27,301 nt of DNA. Origin: a virus. The DNA lies in IMG/VR virus record IMGVR_UViG_3300009285_011387, positions 1 to 27,301 of that record. One strand, written 5' to 3'. The first letter of the stretch is position 1. Each line of letters starts with the position of its first letter. Of this stretch, positions 21,356-27,301 are shown piece by piece. A program made the position numbers and the translations under genes. Under the pieces are notes generated by a model, which saw only the letters and a list, made by a program, of their open reading frames with translations, did not search any database and was not told the origin of the DNA.

Positions 21356-21913
21356 CTAAATGTGTTTCCATGTACGTCTTGATACAACATCATAAATGTT
21401 AGCGCAACTAACACTAAACTGTTCTGCTAACTCCTCTATTTTTTTCGCTCTCTTACCAATATCAATTTTGTCAATTTCTTGTCTGATAAATAAAATATCT
21501 TGTTCTAGCAACTTAGCACGAACATGATTTCCACCTTTCCTTGTATGACGACGTTCCTTTTTAAACATATCTCTCATGTTTTGCACATGAGTACAAGCAA
21601 ACAGATGACTTGACCGAACACAAGGCCGATTATCACAAGTGTGACAAACGCCATGTCCGTCGGGAATATCACCATACGCAAGATAATAAAAAACAGAATG
21701 AGTGTGACGATCCCCTATTCCATATAAATGAACACTTCCATACCCATCAGTATCTTTGCCGCCTATCCATTCCCAACAAGAATCCAAATCATCAATTCGG
21801 TTTACTTTTGACCAAAGATGTTCCAAAACCGTTTTTCCGCGACGAGTGCGATTCCAATCAACCACACTATAATCAGTCCGATTATATTGATTTCCAGTTG
21901 TTATACACATCAT
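21356..21913 (-). CDS. HNH homing endonuclease with C-terminal HTH
   Basis: The HNH_3-type core is G-H-G-V-C-H-T-C-D-N-R-P-C-V and S-H-L-F-A-C-T-H-V-Q-N-M-R-D-M, with the His/Asn/His and Cys residues in place. W-E-W-I-G-G-K-D-T-D-G-Y-G upstream is also typical. The C-terminal R-A-K-L-L...I-R-Q-E-I and E-E-L-A-E-Q-F-S-V-S...T-W-K-H form a helix-turn-helix of the kind found in phage homing endonucleases. The frame can be traced to TTG 21928, but ATG 21913 or 21910 after CAGGA is more likely. It starts precisely where the helicase reading frame is broken, so its insertion probably split that gene. Confidence 0.9.
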   Translation of the reverse strand: MMCITTGNQYNRTDYSVVDWNRTRRGKTVLEHLWSKVNRIDDLDSCWEWIGGKDTDGYGSVHLYGIGDRHTHSVFYYLAYGDIPDGHGVCHTCDNRPCVRSSHLFACTHVQNMRDMFKKERRHTRKGGNHVRAKLLEQDILFIRQEIDKIDIGKRAKKIEELAEQFSVSCANIYDVVSRRTWKHI

Positions 21914-23288
21914 TTTTTCCTGGTTCAAGGCTCAGGGTGATTAAAATTCGTAAAGCCTGAGCATTAACGTCTTGCGCCTCATCAACAATTACATGAGTAA
22001 ATCTTGATTGCCACTTCGCTCTAAATGCCCCATCATTAATCAAGCGTTGTTCAACGTCATAAATCATATCAGCAAATGTCATAAACCCTTCTTTGCTCAT
22101 CAAGGCGTCAAATTCGGCGCGTGCTCGATCCATGCGTTTACCATGGTATTCACCCAACGTTTGAACAAAATAATTTCCATCATCCCTACTAGTTAAGCAA
22201 AGGTATTTAGCCTGATTGACCATTGCTAAAACTTCAAATGGGCCCGGTCGATTGTCCTCATCAAACCATAAATTTTCGGTAATTCCCCGCAAAATTTTCT
22301 TGACTTGCCAATCCTTGGGTAATGTCCGTTTGTCGCCCTCGGATTTCAAAATACGATTGCAGGCCGCATGAATAGTACAAATCTGATTACCGGCGTTTCC
22401 TGATCCAAATTCCGGTACAATTTTGACAACCTTTTCTAGCATCTCCCTAGATGGTTCTTTGCCAAAAGTAACAGCAAGAATGTTATCTGGACTAATACCA
22501 TTGTTTACCAGAAACTTAATTCGATGAACCATTGCAAAGGTTTTTCCCGATCCCGGAGGCGCTAATACTCGAATGCTTACATTGACCGGCTTTGAAATTG
22601 CACTAAGTTGCTCATCGTTAGCGGTTTGAGTCTTGATCTCTTTTGGTTCATCGCTGCCATTCGATTCTATCAAAATCTCATTACCAAAGATTGTTTCTAC
22701 TGAAAAAACGGCATTTTCGACAATTTTTTCAGTTTTTTGAATAGTAGCAATAGTTTTGATATCACTATTAGATGATTCTTGCACAGTCCCTAAGATTTTG
22801 TCAGTCCACTCAAGTTCACTTGCTGCTAAATCATTGTCCAGCCAAACAAAGCCAATATTATCATTCCAGCATTTTGCAAATGGACGACCGGCATTTGCGC
22901 CCTTGTCTTTGCCAACCTTCCCAATAGATTTTGGTTGATGACACTTTGGGCAATTTCCGGCGCGTTTTCGCCATATCAATAATGTTCGCACAGCTGATTC
23001 TAAGCGAATATCCCAACCGCTTACACGTGTAATATACACACCGCTAGCTTTCCCGCTGATCGGTTTTTTTGTTGCCGAGTCCTGTATCCAGAGGCGAATG
23101 CTATCTTCTCCGGTCTCGTCAGCATAACCACTCTTGCCGATACTAGATCGGACAATAATTTCCGATTTTTCATCAATGGCAAGTCTATATAATTCCTCAC
23201 TATCAAAGCCACAATTGGCAAGGAAAGGAAGTTTCGTTTCAAAAGTTTTTTTAGAGAACCGGTCAATCACTTTACGCCTCCTCAACAA
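21882..23288 (-). CDS. N-terminal half of a split UvrD-like helicase, with GRF-like zinc finger
   Basis: The 468-aa protein has an N-terminal domain of about 200 aa with C113-P-K-C116, K-G-A-N-A-G-R-P-F-A-K-C140 and G-F-V-W-L-D. This resembles a zf-GRF DNA-binding finger, though with fewer cysteines than the standard. The helicase core follows: Q-motif region, Walker A A-P-P-G-S-G-K-T (243-250), A-V-T-F-G, and motif II V-D-E-A-Q-D (435-440). The helicase sequence ends at E-P-G-K-N (459). The last nine codons (D-V-Y-N-N-W-K-S-I) are read from the inserted DNA up to a TAA. The partner half lies at 19716-21029. It overlaps the HNH start. Confidence 0.9.
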   Translation of the reverse strand: MLRRRKVIDRFSKKTFETKLPFLANCGFDSEELYRLAIDEKSEIIVRSSIGKSGYADETGEDSIRLWIQDSATKKPISGKASGVYITRVSGWDIRLESAVRTLLIWRKRAGNCPKCHQPKSIGKVGKDKGANAGRPFAKCWNDNIGFVWLDNDLAASELEWTDKILGTVQESSNSDIKTIATIQKTEKIVENAVFSVETIFGNEILIESNGSDEPKEIKTQTANDEQLSAISKPVNVSIRVLAPPGSGKTFAMVHRIKFLVNNGISPDNILAVTFGKEPSREMLEKVVKIVPEFGSGNAGNQICTIHAACNRILKSEGDKRTLPKDWQVKKILRGITENLWFDEDNRPGPFEVLAMVNQAKYLCLTSRDDGNYFVQTLGEYHGKRMDRARAEFDALMSKEGFMTFADMIYDVEQRLINDGAFRAKWQSRFTHVIVDEAQDVNAQALRILITLSLEPGKNDVYNNWKSI

Positions 23289-23300
23289 ACGATATATAAT

Positions 23301-23330
23301 ATTATAACATGATGACCATATTTATGTCAA
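23301..23330 (-). promoter_or_regulatory. Early promoter D with ATGGTCAT operator
   Basis: On the - strand TTGACA (23325-23330), 18 nt, then TATAAT (23301-23306). AATATGGTCATCAT (23309-23322) lies in the spacer, 12 of 14 matches to the shared palindrome. It drives helicase half N, the HNH gene and the 82-aa gene. A GAGGAGG ribosome site follows just before ATG 23288. Confidence 0.75.
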
Positions 23331-23354
23331 TGAGTTTCTTACTCGAAGAATCAA

Positions 23355-23382
23355 ATGATCCATCTTTTTAGAGATGGATCAT
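23355..23382. terminator. Hairpin after the membrane-protein gene
   Basis: ATGATCCATCT (23355-23365) pairs perfectly with AGATGGATCAT (23372-23382) around a 6-nt loop. It follows the stop of the - strand gene 23389-24087 and precedes promoter D, so it is a likely terminator, although the U tract is weak. Confidence 0.6.
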
Positions 23383-23388
23383 CGAAAT

Positions 23389-24087
23389 TTAACGTTTATT
23401 CTGTTTGTTTGCTGGACGTTGATAGAAATCATCACTGGCATCAAAAGCTGTTTTTGTCACAATTCCACTTCTCAGATCAGTGACGAAATCTCGTACAACA
23501 ATTATTGCAGTTGTCAGCAATTTCGCAATTGTTCTTACGAACGTTTCAACGTTCTCAATTGATTCCCTAAAACCGGCTGTAATTGCATACTCGCTGCCGA
23601 GGTTGTATACAAAAATGCTAACAACCAGTGTTTTGATTATCAATCTGGTTTCCATCAATCCATACGACCGGAAATCGACATCGGTATAGGTATCAACTAC
23701 GGCAGTCAGCAAACGCAGAATTGTATACGGATTACTAAAATAGGTCAAAATCTTGTCTTTTACACTTTTGCCAGACCGCAAATTGATCGTTACGGCCATC
23801 ATGTAACCAAAGTAAATTTGCAAAACTGATAAACCGATCCCAAATGCCCACGATTCCGGCGATAACGTTGTCCTGCCGATCAACCATTGAACCATCTGAT
23901 AAAAAGTTTCATAGTTCATGACTGGCTGCATACCAACCGAGTCGTAGTATTTTGCCGAAGTGGTTACATCGCCCCGAAAATACATGACTCCAATCACCAA
24001 CATTAACAACCCGATCACAAACCGGATAAAGCCAGCGTAGATATTCCGCTGAGAACCTTTTTCTTCGGAGAAAAACAAAAAGCTCAT
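23389..24087 (-). CDS. Multi-pass membrane protein of unknown function
   Basis: The 232-aa protein has about four or five hydrophobic segments: around 17-38 (F-I-R-F-V-I-G-L-L-M-L-V-I-G-V), 81-103, 119-135, 147-168 and 188-205. No enzyme motif is visible. It could alter the host membrane or uptake. AAAGGAG lies 8 nt before ATG 24087. It is second in the operon behind promoter E, about 58 nt after the SWIM-like gene. Confidence 0.65.
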   Translation of the reverse strand: MSFLFFSEEKGSQRNIYAGFIRFVIGLLMLVIGVMYFRGDVTTSAKYYDSVGMQPVMNYETFYQMVQWLIGRTTLSPESWAFGIGLSVLQIYFGYMMAVTINLRSGKSVKDKILTYFSNPYTILRLLTAVVDTYTDVDFRSYGLMETRLIIKTLVVSIFVYNLGSEYAITAGFRESIENVETFVRTIAKLLTTAIIVVRDFVTDLRSGIVTKTAFDASDDFYQRPANKQNKR

Positions 24088-24145
24088 GACAAAACTCCTT
24101 TCAATCAGCTAATTGACTTCGAGACACAAGATTTTCGTCTGCCGG

Positions 24146-24562
24146 TTATTTTTCGCAAATCGCTGTTTTCGCAACCAAATAAAATTTACGGCTAGGAATA
24201 TTCAGCGACCATGCCACAACCTTCCTGCCGCCCAATCGCAATAAAAGATCAGCATTTTTCTCATTTTTTGCAATCCCTATCGAGATTCCAGAATCTTTTG
24301 CCGCCGTGAGAATAGCCGCTAAGCCGTGTTTACAAAGAGTAATTTTGCTGCCCTTGCAAACAAGTTCACCTTTGCCGGTTATCAAACGGCACTCCGTTGA
24401 CATACATCCATTGCCGCGCCGAAGAATAACCTCGTACTGTTTACCATCGCTGCCCGGCACAAGAACAGTTTTGGCATGACCACTGCTATCGCGTGTCAAA
24501 ATTTTGGTCAAATTGGCGCTAACAATAACCTTTGCGATATCGAACGGACTCATTTGTTTCAC
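24146..24562 (-). CDS. Hypothetical protein with SWIM-like zinc motif
   Basis: The 138-aa product contains C-K-G-S-K-I-T-L-C-K-H-G-L-A-A-I-L in its middle; the C-K-H-x2-A-x2-L helix is typical of the end of SWIM zinc fingers (CxCx(n)CxH). Upstream C-R-L-I-T-G-K-G-E-L-V-C provides further ligands. SWIM domains bind DNA or proteins. I chose GTG 24562 because GGAGG lies 6 nt upstream; ATG 24553 is also possible, while ATG 24607 would sit in the promoter. The motif match is loose, so the family is uncertain. Confidence 0.6.
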   Translation of the reverse strand: MKQMSPFDIAKVIVSANLTKILTRDSSGHAKTVLVPGSDGKQYEVILRRGNGCMSTECRLITGKGELVCKGSKITLCKHGLAAILTAAKDSGISIGIAKNEKNADLLLRLGGRKVVAWSLNIPSRKFYLVAKTAICEK

Positions 24563-24596
24563 TGAACACCTCCGATACTGATCTTGCAATGAATTG

Positions 24597-24636
24597 ATTA
24601 TGACCATAATTATAATACAATATAGCGATTTGTCAA
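24597..24636 (-). promoter_or_regulatory. Early promoter E with the best operator palindrome
   Basis: On the - strand TTGACA (24631-24636), 16 nt, then TATAAT (24609-24614). ATTATGGTCATAAT (24597-24610) has perfect arms and lies over the -10 and start site rather than in the spacer. It drives the SWIM-like and membrane-protein genes. Confidence 0.8.
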
Positions 24637-24640
24637 GCCG

Positions 24641-24991
24641 CTAAACGCATTCTAATAAATATCTAATGTCAATACCGTTCTCTGCCATAAATTCATCTTC
24701 GTTTACTTCTGCCCAATCGCACAAGTTTACAGTATTATCCCAAGACATTTTATGCATTAATGAGTACATCAATAGCATTTCATGTATCAGGTTCTTCTTT
24801 CTCCAATTTCTAATTATGTATTTTTTTTCATCAAAAACAATGATCCCGTAATACATAATTCTAGGCTGAACAACTCTAATGGCATCCCCGATCTTAACTA
24901 CATGACCGGAATTGTTTAAATAAACTTCCATGCTGGGCTTATCCGATTCGAGTGTACCGGATAAGGCATTTTTCAAATAGATAACTCTCAT
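24641..24991 (-). CDS. Hypothetical protein
   Basis: The 116-aa product reads M-R-V-I-Y-L-K-N-A at the start, has a beta-rich first half (V-V-K-I-G-D-A-I-R-V-V, I-M-Y-Y-G-I-I-V-F) and an acidic helical C-terminal part (D-W-A-E-V-N-E-D-E). No family is recognised. I prefer ATG 24991, 7 nt after AAGGA, over ATG 24997, which is too close to it. It is the only gene behind promoter F before promoter E begins. Confidence 0.6.
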   Translation of the reverse strand: MRVIYLKNALSGTLESDKPSMEVYLNNSGHVVKIGDAIRVVQPRIMYYGIIVFDEKKYIIRNWRKKNLIHEMLLMYSLMHKMSWDNTVNLCDWAEVNEDEFMAENGIDIRYLLECV

Positions 24992-25015
24992 TTGCATATC
25001 CTTTTATTTGTATAT

Positions 25016-25045
25016 ATTATAAACTATTTATGGTCATAATGTCAA
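25016..25045 (-). promoter_or_regulatory. Early promoter F with ATGACCAT operator
   Basis: On the - strand TTGACA (25040-25045), 18 nt, then TATAAT (25016-25021). ATTATGACCATAAA (25027-25040) fills the spacer, 13 of 14 matches to the palindrome. It faces away from the terminase promoter 26 nt to its right. Confidence 0.8.
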
Positions 25046-25070
25046 TGCACATCCCGAAATCAATAAATTC

Positions 25071-25099
25071 TTGCATAAAAAAATGCAACATGATACAAT
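25071..25099 (+). promoter_or_regulatory. Terminase operon promoter
   Basis: TTGCAT (25071-25076), 17 nt, then TACAAT (25094-25099). TTGCAT and ATGCAA (25083-25088) form an inverted repeat over the -35 box. It has no ATGNNCAT operator, in contrast to promoter F beside it. GGTGA precedes ATG 25126. Confidence 0.6.
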
Positions 25100-25125
25100 A
25101 AATAAAATAATATTTGTGGTGACAT

Positions 25126-25815
25126 ATGGATAAAAAATTGGCAAATCAACCAGAAATTGAAGACCAATCAGAAAATGATGAAAACGAAATAGAATTATTC
25201 GATCCTGGCGAAGAACCAACTAGGAAAGCTTTTACGAGAACATATCGCACAGGTACAGTTTATAGCAATCAAGAGATTTCAAATATTGACAAGGATAGCG
25301 GCTTAGTCAACCCTGTATGGGAAATTCAACCTCAGATTGGTGAAACCGATTATTATTATCGTGCATTTTTGATTTTTGCCGACCTTCCTCCGGCAGAAAG
25401 AAAATATGGTGATGCATACAAAAAATTCACCGGCAAAGTGGCTAGTCCATCACCCGCATTTTTAGTAGCCGCTAAAAACAATTTATGGATTTTGCGCGCA
25501 TCGGCCCTAGATGTTCATCGCTATCAAGCGCAAAAAGAAACATGGGTATTGAAAGATGATGATCGGCGCAGAGCTGATTATGAGATAGGCGAATTGCTAA
25601 GAGAGTTGTCACTAAAAAGACTGGAACAAGTCAATTTTGCCGATCTTAGCGTAAATCAGGCGCTTCGATTTGCCGAACTAGCATCGATGTTACAAGCAAA
25701 TTCAATTCCGAAAGATATGCTCAATGGTGATAACATCAAAGATTTACTTACATCTTTACCGGATGATCGGCGCAAAGTTGTTATTGGTATTCTAATTGCT
25801 AAATTCAATGAGTAA
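25126..25815 (+). CDS. Terminase small subunit-like protein
   Basis: The 229-aa protein has an acidic, disordered N-terminus (about 1-35). A helical region follows, A-F-L-I-F-A-D-L-P-P-A-E-R-K-Y-G-D-A-Y-K-K-F-T with W-I-L-R-A-S-A-L-D-V-H, that recalls the helix-turn-helix of phage small terminases (spacing of Y-x2-F and W-x2-R-A-x2-Y/D). A long charged helix stretch completes it. Small terminases recognise the packaging site and bring in the large subunit. Its position 2 nt before the large subunit gene is the strongest support. The family match is by eye only. Confidence 0.65.
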   Translation: MDKKLANQPEIEDQSENDENEIELFDPGEEPTRKAFTRTYRTGTVYSNQEISNIDKDSGLVNPVWEIQPQIGETDYYYRAFLIFADLPPAERKYGDAYKKFTGKVASPSPAFLVAAKNNLWILRASALDVHRYQAQKETWVLKDDDRRRADYEIGELLRELSLKRLEQVNFADLSVNQALRFAELASMLQANSIPKDMLNGDNIKDLLTSLPDDRRKVVIGILIAKFNE

Positions 25816-25817
25816 CA

Positions 25818-27301
25818 ATGGCTAAAAAATCAGCAGAAAACATTATTAAATTGATGCAAGAGCTACCAAATGATTCAATTGCTGAACTCATTACCAATTC
25901 TCCTGAATGGCGCGATGCGGTTCAGCCATTCATGCAAAAAGAAATTGAATTAGACAATGGTAAATATCCGGATGATCCACTCAAATTTATACAAAATATT
26001 TTAGAATATAATCTCTGGCAAAAACAAATTGACATCGCTAAATCCGTTCAAGAAAATAGAAATACAGTTGTTTCTTCGGGTCATTCGGTAGGAAAAAGCC
26101 TTCTCAGCGCGACTCTTGCAGCTTGGTGGTTAGCAACTCACGACCCAGCAGTAGTTATTACATTAGCACCATGCTATGACGATAAAACTGAGGTCTTGAC
26201 AGATCGCGGATGGATGTTTTTCGCAAATTTAGATGGTTCTGAAAAAATCGCCTGTTTATCAAAAGACGGTCAAATTAAATACGAGTATCCCGAAGATCGA
26301 TTTGTTTTTCCTTATTCTGGCGAATTGGTTGGTTACAAAAGTCAATTAATTGATTTTCTTGTTACGCCAAATCACCGATTACTGTTTGATACTTTTATAA
26401 CTCGCAACGAAAAACAAGGAACATTCAAGGGAAAGATTATCTCTGCCGAAAATGCTTATGGCAAAAACGGTCGTTTCAAAAAATACGCCAAGTGGACAGG
26501 TAAAGATACTAATATTTCACTTGATTGGGCAGAATTTTTGGGTTTTTGGTTTGCAGAGGGATGGGCAGAATACAATCCAGAAAAACGAAAATACCGTATT
26601 GTTTTAACTAATTCAGATCAAGAATATACAGAAAACTTACTAAAACGTGTTGAACTATCTTATAAATGTTACAGAAAAACCCAAAAACCACACATTATAG
26701 ATTACACTGTTTACAACAAACAGATGGCTTTCGAGTTTGTAAAATATGGAAAAACATTCACGAAACGAGTTCCAGAAAACATAAAAAATGCTACCCCGGA
26801 AATAATCAACGCCTTTCTTTATGGATTCTGGCAAGGTGATGGTTCTACAGACAAAAACAATAGCACTTGTTTGCTAACATCAAATTACGCTCTAGCAGGT
26901 GATTTACAAGAGTTGTGTTTGAAAATCGGAACTATCGCAAACGTAGAAACTAGAAAATTCTATCCAGGTTCATACGAAACAGACAAACCTCAATATGCTG
27001 TTAAGTATTGGAATAAACGCGGTAAATACCCACAAGCACATAGATATCAAAATCAACGCAATCATACAAACAAGTACCCCGGATGGTACAAAACCGAATA
27101 TTCCGGCTATGTCTATTCTGTAAAAGTATCTGATTACAACCCCGGCGATGGAGAAGGCGGAATTATTCTAGTCAGGCGTAACGGAAAATACATTTGGAGT
27201 GGGAATACCCACGTTCAAGTGAATAATATTTTGTGGCGCTATATGCGATCAATGGTAAGATCAAAAAATCTTCCAGGCGAAATTTTTGATACTCCTCGCT
27301 G
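25818..27301 (+). CDS. Terminase large subunit, intein-containing, cut by the window edge
   Basis: The frame is open from ATG 25818 to the end of the window (494 codons). Walker A is S-S-G-H-S-V-G-K-S (86-94), preceded by W-Q-K-Q-I (67-71), the adenine-binding Q region. The ATPase strand V-V-I-T-L-A-P (112-118) is interrupted by the intein (119-463) and resumes with T-H-V-Q-V-N-N-I-L-W-R-Y-M-R. Joined, A-P-T-H-V-Q-V is the normal terminase motif. The enzyme pumps DNA into the capsid through the portal and cuts concatemers. The Walker B and nuclease domains lie beyond the window. Confidence 0.92.
   Translation, partial: MAKKSAENIIKLMQELPNDSIAELITNSPEWRDAVQPFMQKEIELDNGKYPDDPLKFIQNILEYNLWQKQIDIAKSVQENRNTVVSSGHSVGKSLLSATLAAWWLATHDPAVVITLAPCYDDKTEVLTDRGWMFFANLDGSEKIACLSKDGQIKYEYPEDRFVFPYSGELVGYKSQLIDFLVTPNHRLLFDTFITRNEKQGTFKGKIISAENAYGKNGRFKKYAKWTGKDTNISLDWAEFLGFWFAEGWAEYNPEKRKYRIVLTNSDQEYTENLLKRVELSYKCYRKTQKPHIIDYTVYNKQMAFEFVKYGKTFTKRVPENIKNATPEIINAFLYGFWQGDGSTDKNNSTCLLTSNYALAGDLQELCLKIGTIANVETRKFYPGSYETDKPQYAVKYWNKRGKYPQAHRYQNQRNHTNKYPGWYKTEYSGYVYSVKVSDYNPGDGEGGIILVRRNGKYIWSGNTHVQVNNILWRYMRSMVRSKNLPGEIFDTPR
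26172..27206 (+). other. Intein in terminase large subunit, with LAGLIDADG endonuclease
   Basis: The 345-aa intein starts C-Y-D-D-K-T-E-V-L-T-D-R-G-W (block A), has L-V-T-P-N-H-R-L-L-F (block B), and nuclease motifs F-L-G-F-W-F-A-E-G and L-Y-G-F-W-Q-G-D-G-S. It ends R-R-N-G-K-Y-I-W-S-G-N with Thr at +1. The penultimate residue is Gly, not His, and block F lacks the usual N-H pair (V-Y-S-V-K-V-S-D-Y-N). Length and end sequences are close to the intein at 16748-17785. Confidence 0.93.

Noticed and set aside
21027-21911. Group I intron in the helicase gene
   Set aside because: The splice positions would fit (U before, G at the end), but I could not find the P7-type core, and the downstream half has its own promoter and ribosome site. 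Kept only as an alternative to a split gene.
25034-25219. - strand frame of 61 codons over the terminase promoter
   Set aside because: It overlaps both divergent promoters and the start of the small terminase gene, with no ribosome site.

Overview
The window looks like part of a tailed double-stranded DNA phage or prophage (Caudoviricetes). It encodes a small and large terminase pair, a Mu gp29/DUF935-type portal, thymidylate synthase, a MazG-like pyrophosphohydrolase, an orphan DNA methyltransferase, a UvrD-like helicase, an HNH homing endonuclease, two inteins and many tiny genes with start/stop overlaps. The DNA is AT-rich. The host is not shown directly. A secreted lipoprotein carries a 'YLPMI' segment next to its lipidated Cys, a pattern I associate with Chloroflexota (Anaerolineae-like) surface proteins, so such a host is a guess.

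Layout. (1) 1-1575: a zinc-ribbon gene interrupted by a tnpB-only IS200/IS605-type element. (2) 1578-10698, + strand: a tightly packed set of genes with SAM methyltransferase, DUF2227 membrane protein, SpsG/PseG-like, ATP-grasp, SDR and SpsF-like cytidylyltransferase products, a clan GH-A lipoprotein, and small zinc-binding or unknown proteins. This resembles a phage-borne sugar/surface-glycan modification pathway. (3) 10699-12799: a promoter with repeated elements, a long leader ending in a GC-rich hairpin, and a portal gene fused at its N-terminus to a MerR-type DNA-binding domain. A bidirectional terminator follows. (4) 12935-25045, - strand: an early/metabolic block. From its promoter-proximal (right) end it holds an unknown gene, a SWIM-like protein, a membrane protein, a helicase split in two by an HNH endonuclease and a small gene, ribbon-helix-helix protein, ThyA, an intein-containing methyltransferase, DUF1360, seven small genes, and MazG. 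(5) 25071-27301, + strand: terminase small subunit and an intein-containing large subunit that runs off the window.

Six - strand promoters punctuate the block. Five carry a palindrome with core ATGNNCAT in or beside the -35/-10 region, and the sixth carries a related-looking palindrome, which suggests one repressor controls the block.

The most striking item is a single, complete, type I-C-like CRISPR repeat (12935-12967, - strand). It sits directly behind the mazG stop codon and upstream of the operon terminator, with no second repeat and no cas genes. It would be transcribed as the 3' end of the early mRNA and is a good candidate for an RNA anti-CRISPR (solitary repeat unit).
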